Below, piece after piece: positions 25,201 to 36,700 of a DNA stretch of 64,000 nt. The stretch lies in the NCBI RefSeq assembly GCF_032854445.1, contig NC_088300.1, positions 5,828,001 through 5,892,000 of the forward strand, written 5' to 3'. Made by a program: the position numbers and the translations under genes. The notes below the pieces were generated by a model. It ran no database searches, had not been told where the DNA came from, and saw only the letters and a program-made list of their open reading frames with translations. Positions within the stretch are counted from its first letter, which is position 1, and each line of letters starts with the position of its first letter. The stretch comes from Liolophura sinensis. Taxonomy: Eukaryota > Mollusca > Polyplacophora > Chitonida > Chitonidae.

Positions 25201-28058
25201 GATAAAAAGTTGACAGTATTAATGGATATATGAGTTAACAGTTCTAATGGATGTATAAGCTGACAGTTCTGATGGTTGTATAAGTTGACAGTTCTAAAGA
25301 ATGTATAGGTTGACAGTGTAGTGGTTGCATAAGTTAACAGTTCTAATGCCTGTCTAACTTGACAGTTCTAATGGGTATAAAGGTTAACAGTTCTAATGCA
25401 TGTCTCAGTTGACAGTTCTAATTGATGTAAAGTTGACAGTCCTAATGATGTATAAGTTGACAGTTCTAATGAATGTCTAATTTGACAATTCTAATGAATG
25501 TATATGTTGACAGTTCAATGGATGTATATGTTGACAGTTCTAATGGGTATAAAGGTTAACAGTTCTAATGGATGTATAAGTTGACAGTTCTAATGAATGT
25601 CTAAGTTGACAGTTCTAATGGATGTCTAAGTTGACAGTACTAATGGATGTATAAGTTGACAGTTCTAATGGATGTATAGGTTGACAGTTCTAATGGTTGC
25701 CTAAGTTGCCAGTTCTAGTGGAATGTATAAGTTGACAGTTCTAATGGATAAAATGTTGACAGAAATTCGGGTTCCTTTAGAAACATGGCATATAGTGTAA
25801 ATTTTGTTATAGAAATAGCAGAATGCATCCGAGTTCATCGAGTGCCCTTTCAGCTTCACTACACTTTCATCTCACTTTTTCTCATATCACATGGATGGTT
25901 GTGATTCAAACGTTCATGGCCTACATCAGGGTATTATCAGGCGGTTTTCATGTACCCAACAACAGACTCGGGTAGAAACAGATCACGGTTTTGCCAGTGT
26001 AAATCTGCAAATGAGCAGTCTTTGAGTAAGGATTTTATCGCAAGCCAGGAACACTGTGGTTTTGTCACGAATCTCTGTCCCGTGTGTTGTACTGAGCCCG
26101 AGCCCGTGTGAGCCTGAATGTTACACTGGAGCTTGTTCATAGCGTCAATGTCTAAGTCTCAATACACCCCGTTGTCGGACCAGTTTCCAGAGGATCAACA
26201 GGCGACGTGACATGAGCTTCAGCTAGTTAATTTGAAACTTTCGTAATTTGGTGTAAGCGTTTAAGCTGGCACGACAAGAGCTAGTTTTCTAATCGCCTTA
26301 ATTTTTAAATGCATATACTGGTCAAGACTTTAAAGCATGGGTTAAAAAGGCAGGCATGTATAGTCCATTTAGTACAGAGCAGATCACACTATCATGAGTT
26401 GTTTGTAAGCTATAGCTTTTAATGTCAGTACATGGTTTTTGGCATCGATAAATGGATAAAACATCGAGTTTTGTTGTTTGTTTACACATTAAATCTGATT
26501 TAATGGTTACGCTTAAATTTATAGCTTAAGCAATTACTTTTATAATTACTTTTACAAAAATAACTTCGTTTGTTTCTCGTACGTTTATAATAAAATTATC
26601 AAATTTAATTATTTAATTTATCAAATAAATTATTGACTTTCGCTTATAAGGACATACATTCAAGTATATATTGCTTTCTATGGTAAGAAATTATTGGAGG
26701 GCCTCCGCGGCTGAGTTGGTTAGCGCGTTAGCGCAGCATAATGACCCAGAGGCCTCTCACCAATGCGGTCGCTGTGAGTTCAAGTCCCGCTCATGCTGGC
26801 CTCCTCTCCGGCCGTAAGGGGGAAGGTTTACCAGCAACCTGCGGATGGTCGTGGGTTTTCCCCGGGCTCTGCCTGGTTTCCTCTTACCATAATGCTGGCC
26901 ACCGTCGCACAAGTGAAATATTCTTGAGTACGGCGTAAAACATCAATCAAATAAATAAATAAATTATTGATTTTCGCTAGTTGTTACATCTAAGCATACT
27001 GTATGCTGTAAAGAATCAAGGAAAGGAAACATTAATTAAAATAGTTAGAAACAATGAACTGTGAAACTTGAAATTAGCAGCCAAACTTATCAAATCAAAC
27101 TTATTTTCCAATCTAAAAAATCTATGTACACATATGTTCTCTCCGAGAGAGAAAATTTTAAGAAAATTTTATTTCAGTACTCAACCTAACTATTACATGC
27201 GGCTGTATCATGGAAGCGGAGAGAAAGTTTCAGGAAGAGATAAAGAATGCTTTAGCCTGACATGGGTGTGTAAGCGAATGTTTGCCGATCACACCTGTCA
27301 ACATGTATATTTTCTTCCCTGCTACAGAAGAAGTGCCTTCTACATGTCATTTACGTTAACTACACCTCTGAATTGTGACAGTATCCATTCATATCTGTGT
27401 GCTTTAAATTAATGACACATCCATACCGGTAATACTTTAAATACTTTAAAATTTTAAATCTTCTTTTAAATTAGCGTATATTAAAATTATAAGAGTATTT
27501 AGATCAGCATACAGAAAAAATAAAGATATTTGGTTTTAGATCCCGGTGGATATACTTTAGATACGGTATAAAAAAAAACATATGGCACAATGCAACCTTT
27601 GCGAACACCTGCACAGTTCTAGAATGATGCATTGGTAGTTATTACATTCCCCAAAACATATTTGGGGAAATATATTACCCAAGATATTTTTTAATCACGT
27701 TTACTTTATGAATTATCCAAGCTTTCAGTTTTGAGCATTAAAAACTGGATCCTGTATTCAAGCTCGACTTTTGATGGGTTACATGACTGTTGCTAAAACC
27801 CATGCTCGTAAGCCAGAGGTACAGTTTACAACAGATCGTTCACACAATTTAGGGAAAACTTAATAAGTGAAGAAATGCTTATTCTCACCTATCTATTTGA
27901 GGAATATTGCTGCCAGATCCTGTGCCACAAGCGCGTCTGTCTCGCCTTGGTAGATCCTGACCACCTTCTCGCACGAAATAACCAATAATTACCCCGATGC
28001 CTAAAGATATGCAGGTCACAACCAAACATATCACGATCACTATCCTTCCAGTGGCCAT
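13089..28058 (-). CDS. CBM9-like type II membrane protein, paralogue A, 12 exons
   Basis: Exons in transcript order are 28058-27889, 23882-23719, 22358-22221, 20870-20848, 20430-20399, 19723-19666, 19126-19030, 18488-18374, 17699-17657, 17371-17301, 14249-14141 and 13289-13089. All have GT/AG borders and agreeing phases, giving 406 aa as the frame stands. Residues about 5-28 form a membrane anchor (start MATGRIVIVICLVV, then GVIIGYFVRE). After a short cysteine-bearing linker the domain begins at RSYVAYHLKEQTIAVDGDLN. Further blocks are DTRVKIRWDDTHLYVGAYLQ, NDNAFEIFVDVDGSTH, EINALGTIWDL, TVEMKFPLSRL and WWSWQPHGAVSLHLPDRWG. That order is the layout of bacterial CBM9-like proteins as I remember them. 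Without an N-terminal signal peptidase site, the domain should face the lumen or outside. The ligand is unknown. The last exon carries a frameshift (separate entry). Confidence 0.88.
14415..15853 (-). mobile_element. TTAA-flanked DNA transposon relative, copy 2 (uninterrupted)
   Basis: The ends AGGATTAGTG...CACTAATCCT are perfect inverted repeats of at least 10 bp, flanked by TTAA at 14411-14414 and 15854-15857. It is 1439 bp and homologous to 5936-7827. It lies in intron 10 of gene A, on the gene's strand. No transposase domain is recognisable. Besides the exon-like frame at its right end, a second conserved stretch at about 14740-14967 (around [16 protein letters not shown]) has a counterpart at 6336-6578. 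Confidence 0.82.
15440..15628 (-). pseudogene. exon-like frame in transposon copy 2
   Basis: Counterpart of 7130-7318 (62 codons, [20 protein letters not shown]...), again with a GTAAGC donor near its end. Conservation of frame and donor in two diverged copies suggests it was an exon of the element's gene or a captured host exon. The product is unknown. Confidence 0.4.
16661..16872 (+). mobile_element. second tRNA-derived SINE family
   Basis: The head GTGGCCTCATGGATAGAGCG and CTGCGGATCTAACCTGGGTC is tRNA-like. The body contains TTAGCCCGGTGTCCAGTATA and GTGACTGGGTGGAGTATTAT. It differs from the common SINE and is seen once here, in intron 10 of gene A. I recall similar bodies from other lophotrochozoan genomes. 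It is not a functional tRNA: the sequence after the B box does not close an acceptor stem. Confidence 0.75.
18597..18797 (-). mobile_element. SINE, head-truncated
   Basis: Tail, body and B-box side (GCTGGACTTGAACTCACAGC) are present. The tRNA-like A-box end is missing. It lies just upstream (transcript sense) of gene A exon 8, within intron 7. Confidence 0.88.
19870..20195. repeat. 67-bp tandem repeat, about 4-5 copies
   Basis: Units contain GAGCTTTGGTGATGATATAC, AAGGGCGACACCACCTTCGA and CAGAACTCTGACCTACAGTT. They lie in intron 5 of gene A. Later units are degenerate. Confidence 0.85.
22394..22590. repeat. 28-bp minisatellite, about 7 copies
   Basis: The unit is close to CAAGTGTGTCCTGGAACAAA plus TATAACAA. 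It starts about 35 bp upstream (transcript sense) of gene A exon 3, in intron 2. The corresponding intron of gene B also carries a minisatellite with a different unit. Confidence 0.88.
24343..24425 (-). mobile_element. SINE tail fragment beside a minisatellite
   Basis: TTTATTTATTTGATTTGTG, TTTTACGCCGGACTCAAGAA and GCATTATGGTGGGTGG match the 3' end of the common SINE. The minisatellite of intron 1 begins directly after it. Confidence 0.85.
24430..25765. repeat. 25-bp minisatellite, about 50 copies
   Basis: The consensus is near AGTTGACAGTTCTAATGGAT plus GTATA, with 23-26 bp variants. It occupies 1.3 kb of intron 1 of gene A. Groups of variants recur in the same order (a short GGGTATAAAGGTTAACAG unit following longer ones), which points to expansion of multi-unit blocks. 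Confidence 0.93.
26701..26967 (+). mobile_element. SINE, full length, in intron 1 of A
   Basis: The head GCCTCCGCGGCTGAGTTGGT leads through the complete body to the tail GAGTACGGCGTAAAACATCA and ATAA repeats. AAATTATTG just before the head and just after the tail is a probable target duplication. Confidence 0.92.
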
Positions 28059-30408
28059 TACGGGTTAGTCAACAAACAGAAATAGGTCAACACAGGTTAA
28101 CTTTGTTACAGCGAAATTCTCGTCACCTGTGCTGAGATACAAACGTGTTGTCCAGCAAAGTCCTGCTATTCGAGCCTTTGCACCTAAAGTGTTGTCTTTT
28201 TCTTTAAGCCCTACTCGTTGTGGATTTCTGTCTGTCACTCCAGCTTGTCATATAGGTCCGATAGGAAGACGGATAAAGATGAAGAAAAAACTGCTTTGAA
28301 TTTCGACAACAGGAGGGGCATCGAATGAGTTAATTCATTGAGATGTCTAGGAGGCTGAATTTCTGACGTAACTAGAGATGGCGTTCTCGTCAGTGGTACA
28401 ATAGACGACCCTCTCAGCTGTCGATGGTGGCAAAGATGTGTGGAGATAGAACCACTGGGTTTTAACTTTGTACCAGGGCTTTGGGAGGACACACTCAAAC
28501 GTCTGGTGATGTTACGCGGCTAGTTATTGGCCCATTACCTGTTTGTCCAATGGGTGTCATCTATACATACAGCCCGATGGAATGTTGGCTGCTGTGTTCA
28601 AATATCCAGTGAGCAGACGACGGCCAGGGATTGAGCTAGGCTGTAATCTGTGTTTGTTCCCATGCGGTTAACAAACAGCTTCCATGGCCGTTCGTAGGCT
28701 GGATAATCGGAAGAGTGAAGAGAAGCCGCCAGGACAGCTCCGGTCAACAGATATTGTCTTAAACCTTTAATTCTGTCGTAAAACTGTGGCGATTAACTCC
28801 TTAGTCCTCGGACTGACCATCACCAGCACGAATTATGAGAATCATTTACTTTCTATAAATTGACACGAGTTCGAACGTTGTACTCCGGAGAATAGGCCTA
28901 TCTTTTCCCCATTGCGCGTACTTCGCTAAGTTCAGCTCATATCTTAAAACTATATACTTTTCTGAGTGAAGGGAACGTAAAAAATAGCACTTGAGGACAG
29001 TTTCACTGTCAAAGTGGTTTATTATTATATATATGCGCAATTAGAATGGCAACCAATACTGTACTAATAACACATTAAACACCACGGTTGCTTTCTGAAA
29101 CCGAACGTTTATATTTAGTGTACGTGCAACTGAAGATGTTCCGATTTATGACGTGTTTGCTTTATGATCGAAAAATGACACAACCTTAAGTTGCGCAAGG
29201 AACACAAAACTTCTCATTCACGTGAAGTGTACTTGTATGCCAAGTACAGGCCCAGAACTATTTGTTATTTGTGCCATATAGAAGAGAAACACAGACAAAG
29301 AAAAGACATGCTTAATATGTATTGACATATTTGTTGCGAGCGTATGTCTGTACACTACACCTGAACTACATGTAGCTTTGTTATAGGCGTTTATCTTGCA
29401 ACTGTGGCTCGTTATTGTATGACCGTGTTTTCATCGATCAAAATGCAAAAATTACCAATTTCCAGTCATAACTTTCTATGCATACATTTCACACCGTTCG
29501 TACTTTCGCACCATTGGCTATTTAACTATAGTAGTCCACACCAAAGCTCAGATAGTTATAGAAAAGCAAAAATGTCCCAGATGAGGCACTGATGGAAATA
29601 TTGTAGCTGTGCAACCTGAGACTGCTTGTATGTTAATTTGGTCTGATCAGTTCTGGAAAGACCTTAATGTGGAAAACTTATTATACTTGTTATGTTACCA
29701 AAGGTTGCTAAAGCATTGTAGGCCTAACCATCGATTAAATGTCAGTCACTTTCAATGAAAGTTGCAGTTTTGTCTTGTAGTCAGGTACGTTTAACAGAAA
29801 TTTCCGGTGCACTTTAACCCCTATACCTTCTACATATTAGATGACACAAGTAAGGGAATTTAGTCGATACCATTTCCGGGTCAAACTTGAGATAAGTACA
29901 TGTACTTCTTCCGGTTTGAGGATATAATCTCACAGGTCATTGGTTAGGACATTAGAACACTAGCGGAAGTCAGCTGGAGTAGTTTGTACTGGATATTAAC
30001 ATTGGTCACGCCCAACACGCTTCGTATAAGTCACTGTACTCCAGATGTACTCGTAATTCTCAATGTGTGACACCTGCGGGTAGGAAATGGCAAAGGCTAC
30101 TACGATTGATTGAACATCTTTTACACTCTAACGCTCATCTAGATAGTTGAATGGTGGGTTATCCTCAATGTCACGAACTGCGGTCCTTAAGCACTAACTG
30201 TGGTTACAAAACTTCCCCAAATTTCGTCTGTTACCTGCAACGAGACATCTGTCACGGCATTGTCTTGAGCTCATTTTACCATCCGCTTGTCGCTATCCAT
30301 AAATATACCGAGAAGCAGTGCATTTCATGGAGCTTAAAAGCACCTTCGTATTCATGTTCAGCAGTTAAATAGATATCCATAGTGTACTATCAACACAACG
30401 CAACCATT
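28059..30408. other. intergenic: upstream of gene A, downstream of gene B
   Basis: The promoter and 5' UTR of A should lie directly right of 28058. I find no exon with splice-compatible coding sequence and no known repeat. The open frames here, such as 28235-28498 on the - strand, have no recognisable domain. Confidence 0.45.
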
Positions 30409-30426
30409 TTTATTTAATTCTTTATT
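30409..30426 (-). terminator. candidate poly(A) signals of gene B
   Basis: Two AATAAA hexamers on the - strand (30414-30409 and 30426-30421) lie about 350 bp after the stop of gene B, a plausible 3' UTR length. There is no transcript evidence. Confidence 0.45.
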
Positions 30427-30771
30427 TCTGCCCTTGAATTGTCGAGTTAGGAAGTGGAAATACGTCTTACGATTAACACCTTTCAAAGACCTTTTTAGTT
30501 TGACACTTTTAAGTTGTTGGTCATCAGCAAATACACATGATGTCCATATACAGCTCCGAGACATGCGTTTTGTTCGTGGACGTGTATAAAAGGTCATGAG
30601 GTAAATAGGATTTAAACAAAGGCTGTGGGCTTGAGAAAGATTATGTTTCGAACATGTAAAGCCCAAGATGTTACCCTTTTAAACATTAACCTTTGAAATA
30701 ATGAGTAATTCGTCTCTATACGACGAAGCTGAAGTGGCCAGTGGACAGATAAGTAAAAGGCAAACGTTTTT

Positions 30772-33700
30772 TTATACTTTGGCTAGCCCGGTAGCTCTAT
30801 CCCCGAACCAAAGGTACCGGTCAGCCCGAATATGACCTTGCAAAGCCCTATTTTTTGAACTTATAGATACAACAAATCCTGAATCCAGGAGAGATATTTG
30901 TGGAATCTCTACGCAATACCCGGTTAGCAAATACTGCGGTAGGTCCAGCATGCTTTTGTCGTCCGTGTACAACCCGAACACGCCGTGGTATTTCTGAAAT
31001 TTGAGAGAGATAATTAATCATCTGCAGAAAGATATTTCTAAAAATGTCAACATACGTTACCAAATTTTGGAGAAAGTCATATAAACCTCTCCAATGGAAA
31101 AAAACTTTAATGTCTCTAAAATGAGCTTCTTACACTGAACATTGTGTCTACAAGCCCACACTTGTGGTGATATATCTGAAGGAATAATGGACAGATGTAT
31201 CTGAACGTCTAGGGAATTATATGGGATAGACGACACAGAGGAAAAGTTGACAAATAAATCACAGGTACTAGAATAGATGTCATCTCGACAAGAGGCTAAA
31301 ACTGTTATTGATGTCTCAACGTACAGAACAGATTTTGAGCCTGCAAAACAGCCGGCCGAACAATGACCTGATGTCATTTTAGGGTGTATGATGCCAAGTC
31401 TTCCAACTTTTCAGTTGGTTTTAAAGAACTGATAATAAAGACGGCAGATCGTCGAACGAATTTACTACTATGAGTTTCATCTTGCAATTATAAACATGTC
31501 CTTACATAGTTAAAATTTGTCATTGGTGATTTTGAGCAGTTTAATCAATGCACAGACTATTATTAGAGATCGCGATGACGAACAACTCTACAACCTGCTG
31601 GTATAGCCACGGAGGCTCACATTCAAGGTGTAACACGATGGGTAAGGATAAGAGCATACTCGAGCATAGGAAGTATAGGTAAGCATTTTTGACATACACT
31701 GGAGTTTGATTTGACTTCATGGAAAATCGATTAATAAGAAGGAAAATAATCCATCTTTCCCTTCAGTGAACGGAAGAGAAATGCAAGGTCGTAGTTATGA
31801 ACAGTACAGATATTACGTGTTATCTGAGGCATGCTGCCCTTCATTTAAGATCTGCTCAATGGGATATGTTCTCTCCATGGATCCCTATGGGAATTATGCA
31901 TTGCGAGCTGGTCTTCACTTACCAATTTGTAAAACAAATAGGCTTGTGAAGTCGTTCTAAACGAGCGTATACATACATATCAGTTGCATCGATATGTAGA
32001 GAAAGAAAAGACGCTCCTATGAGACAGGGCTTTGGTAGGTATGTACGTACACTTGGGGTATAACGTCGTACTTCGGAAGCTCCTTGGGTATCACACTAGG
32101 AATAGAAGTCTCTAAGACATAAAACCAAAGACGACTCCGCGAATGATTCGAACCCTTGATGTGATTAGTGAACGCTCGATATATGGCCACCAACGACAAG
32201 TATTTTAGTATGTTTGCCCCAGTGCATGAGCCACGCATTAAACTTCTGATATCTATGGCACAAAGGAGTTTTATTATCCGTTTAATTATTTACCTTCATT
32301 GCATTGAAAACATCAAATAACGCCTGGGAAATCTTCCACTGTTCATTTGGTGTGAATGACGTTGACTTCACGGCTCCTCGACTGAACTGAAGCAGTCCCC
32401 ACCTGTAAACAGTGTTCAGAAGAAACGAATCATTTATTTACAAGTGATAATGTTTATCCAAAGTGGCAGATGGGCGGAAGCCTGTTTTAGCAAGACGAAG
32501 CACAAAACAGATAGAAAGAAGCAAACATAAACAGTGAGCGCAACAATCTTTCTCTCGTGGGCCCCACTCTTTAAAATCATTGCATATATACCCGATATTT
32601 TGCTGTATGAAAGAATATTACAGAAAATATTTTACAAACACGAATGGAGTAGATTTACAAGGCAAGCTGCACAAATACAAATAGCTCCTACTATTGGGGT
32701 TTATTTATTTATCTGTTTCTTTATTTAATTGGTGTGATACTCCGTTCTCAAGAATATTTCACTTATACGACGGTGGCCAGCATTATAGTGGGAGAAAACT
32801 GAGCAGAGCTCGGGAGAAGCCCACGACCATGCTCATGTTGCTGACAGACCTTCCCACGTACGGCCGATGAGGAAGCCAGCATATGCATGAGCTGGACTCA
32901 ACTGGTTGTAAATTTAGTCAGAATTAATAGTTGTTTATTTACAGGAAAATACATTGTACTCCAAACTGCCAGTAAATTTTACTGAAAAGAAAAACACGCT
33001 GTTCGTTACCAAACCATGTGGTCGCTGTGAGTTCAAGTCCAGCTCATGCTGGCTTCCTCTCCGGCTGTAAGTGGGAAGGTCTGTCAGCAACCTGCGGATG
33101 GGGGTGGCTTCCTCCCACCATAATGCTGACCGCCGTCGTATAAGTGAAATATTCTTGAGTACGGCGTAAAACTCCAATCAAATAAATAAATAAATAAATA
33201 AATAAATAAATGAGCTATGGTTTTCTTAAATGTTGGCAACCACAAAGGCATGTATTTTTTTGTAATTGTTACATTTCGTTTTCGGAGAACAGTGACTGCA
33301 AACGAAGTGTTTTTGCAATTCTGTGCATCTGAGGCAATGGCAAAATCTGTATACTTTAGAACGTGATACTGTCCAATAAGTACTACGCTAGGCAATACCC
33401 TGTGTACGCACCGAATGACGCTGTGGGTGTACGTCATAGTAATGTCACTAAACTCGTTATTTCCTCGGTAATTCTAATCGCTGTTTGCTTACCTATCCGG
33501 AAGATGTAGACTGACGGCGCCATGCGGTTGCCATGACCACCAGGAAGCCTCCACTGATTCATCCTGTAAAATATTCACAAAGTCGTGAACCATAGGTGTA
33601 AGAAACGAAACACATGAAGAAGAAAATGCTTCATTCCTTCATTGTTAAAGGATATATTAATTATCGGCATGCATGGAATATCTATGTTCCTGTATACTTA

Positions 33701-36700
33701 GTAGATAAGAATCATGTAAACGGTGGAGGTAATATCAGCTACAGTATTAGCTTTAATTCAGGCAAATTAATTGTTGGTTGAGACCATACCGAAGCTGTTA
33801 CTAGAGAAATACATTCTATTCTGTAAATTTATTTATTTATTTGATTGGTGTTTTACGCCGTACTCAAGAATATTTCACTTATACGACGGCGGCCAGCATT
33901 ATGGTGGGTGGAAACCGGGCAGAGCCCGGAGGAAACCCACGACCATCCGCAGGTTCCTGGAAGACCTTCCCACATACGGCCGGAGAGGAAGCAAGCATGA
34001 GCTGGACTTGAACTCACAGCGACCGCATTGTTGAGAGGCTCCTGGGTCATTACGCTGCGCTAGCGCGCTAACCGACTGAGCCACGGAGGCCCCTCTATTC
34101 TGTAAATAACACCTATTGTAAAGTAAATAGGAGCCTAATACAAAGAGCGTTAATCAGACGTATTTGCACGGTCACTGTGTGGTTCTGTCGTGCCTAAGGA
34201 TGATATGCCTCTCATATTGGTGTTTTTGACACCGTAAGCCTACAGATACAAGTGCCGCATGGTAAACCTGGTCCTTTCTACCAAGCACATGTTACGTTTA
34301 ATCAGATTCACTACTGTGTATCTTCACCTTCACGTATTGTCCATCAACAATTTGGAAACCCCATTCAGGTCTGAAAGAAATGAAAGAAAAATAATAAAAC
34401 GACAAAATACAACGAACACAAATGATGTCTATACGCTCGGATGTTTTCTGTCCATAAACATGTTTTCATACGATAGTTTCACGAGTTGTCTCCCCTGAAA
34501 AGGAGATTCTTTTACGAAATAGTGAGCGTTAAATAGGGAGATGTGACAATGTTCTAACCTCCCTGTCATCATGGCATTCCAAGGTATAAACCTACAACAT
34601 GGAAATACTGTGACCTAGTTTTAACATACTAACAGCAAGATATCAGTAGATAGAATGTACTCTTAGAATAAGTTATCATTCAAAGGAAGAAAAAAACGTG
34701 TGTTAATAGCATATATAATGTTTGCACCTGGCTAATACAATTTTCCAGATGTCCATATCTTTGGGCGCGCCCTCATTAGCCTGGAGAGTCTTCCATCGTA
34801 ACTGGGTGAATGGCAGGGCGATTTCCACTGACCAATACTCATCTGCAACATAAACATCATAAGATAGACCAATGCTTACCAGATACACTGAAAACGCATA
34901 GCCAACAATAAACGTGCTGATTTAGTTATATTTCTCCTCTAAGATGCGGGTGTGTGGTTATCCATATATATTAATCCACGAAATATACTGAATTGACAGA
35001 CTGAATGAAAATCTGACGTGCTTGATTTGTCACGGTTTGTGGCATGTTTACAGGCCATATCATCGCACATTGTAAATACATGTAGGGTATTACAGAAGCT
35101 ATCTTGAGTTTTTTCTTATCTAAGTTTAAACAATTCCTTTGAAGACCAATGAAACCACAAAATATGTACCATGCACAACGTCTAATACATTTTTCATCTG
35201 AGATCAATATTTGCACGATGGTGAGCTATGGGAAAGTTATTGTCCTCCAGGCGCATTATACAGGTATCAAATTACAGGGATTCGTCAACGGGATCTATAT
35301 TAGACGTGTGTAAGGTGGGCGATTAAATCAGAGCACTTAACTTGTAATGATTCAAGCTAATAGGACGCCTAAATATGTAGTAATGTATCACTGAATTTAC
35401 TGTTAGAGTTGGGATCGTTGACGGCACCATCCGTATACAGGCCAATCTGAGCATTGCTCTCCCACGAACTGTCTGCCTGTCCCCCATCAATGTAAGCCTG
35501 GAACGCAAAGGCGCATATTACCTTAAATCGACTTTCACAATAAATCGGACAGTTTTCATATTGACATTGCCGCGAGCTGAGAACTAAATGTATGTTAGAA
35601 GAACTTAGATGTAGACGTTTCCCGCCGGATGCATTTTGACACGATCATGCCACAAGGGTTCGAACCAATACTTGTACCCCTCCAATAAAACTTTCGGATG
35701 GACCATATAAATGTGCCATTTATTTTAACAGAAGGCTTAATTGTTAATAAACAACATGGCAAAAGTTTTAGTGAAATCGGTGAATTTTATTAAAGCTGGA
35801 AAAACTGCTTTGACTATAAAAAAACTAATGGTTTGTGAATGGGCCATTCGGAAAGCGAAGGAAGTATTAAACATTCTGCTCTGAATGCGTGTGCAGGACG
35901 GACCTCTGCTGATGGTGGTTCACAGGTAAAACATGAATACAAGAATTTTGTACTCAAGTGTCTAAAACATATAGATCCTAAACTTTCCTTCACGTAATTA
36001 AATTAATCCAAAATAAAATCTCTTTAGAACTGACCTTTGTTAGCAACAAGTCCCAAGTGGTTTTTAATGCATTAACCTGGAACTCTTTATAGCTGTAAGA
36101 AAAGACACCAAAGAAATGTTTGCATAAATGGAGAAAACTCAATAATCACAAATCCAAGAAAATATAAAAATGTAGAACAATCATTCTTATGACTAGAAGT
36201 GGGATCACAATCCGATTGATTTCTATGCTTTTACAGAGTGATTTGATTCTATTCAACTGGGTATTCAATTCTGCACTGAGAATTAAAGATAATTTTTAAA
36301 GGCGGATCTCACTGGGCCATCGACTTTCAATCTTGGATACAATTTTATGGAAATATTTATGAGATCGCCGGGTAATTCAATAGCGTTCGGTGGTTCAGAA
36401 AAATCAATGGTCGTGAAATGTGGCTGGGATCTGAAGACAAGTAAGCAGGTTCTTTTCAAATTATCGATATGAAGCAGTATCAAGTTGGTATTTCTAGTTA
36501 CTAAACTCCACCCAATCTGCTTCCACCACTTGTCAAAAGTTTATCAGATAAAGATTTTCTTCAATTTCTGTTTGTTTTTTTTTTGCAAAATTAGGAAATT
36601 GGCAGGTTTATGATTTAGTTATTTTTGCTGTTTCATACTTAATACTGCTAGCTAGTACAGCAGATATTGTGGTGCTCACGCATTTGGTGCAATCGGCTGT

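Noticed and set aside
28235-28498. 87-codon frame upstream of gene A as a separate small protein
   Set aside because: It lies where the 5' UTR or promoter of A is expected, has no recognisable domain and is rich in serine, threonine and proline as chance frames often are.
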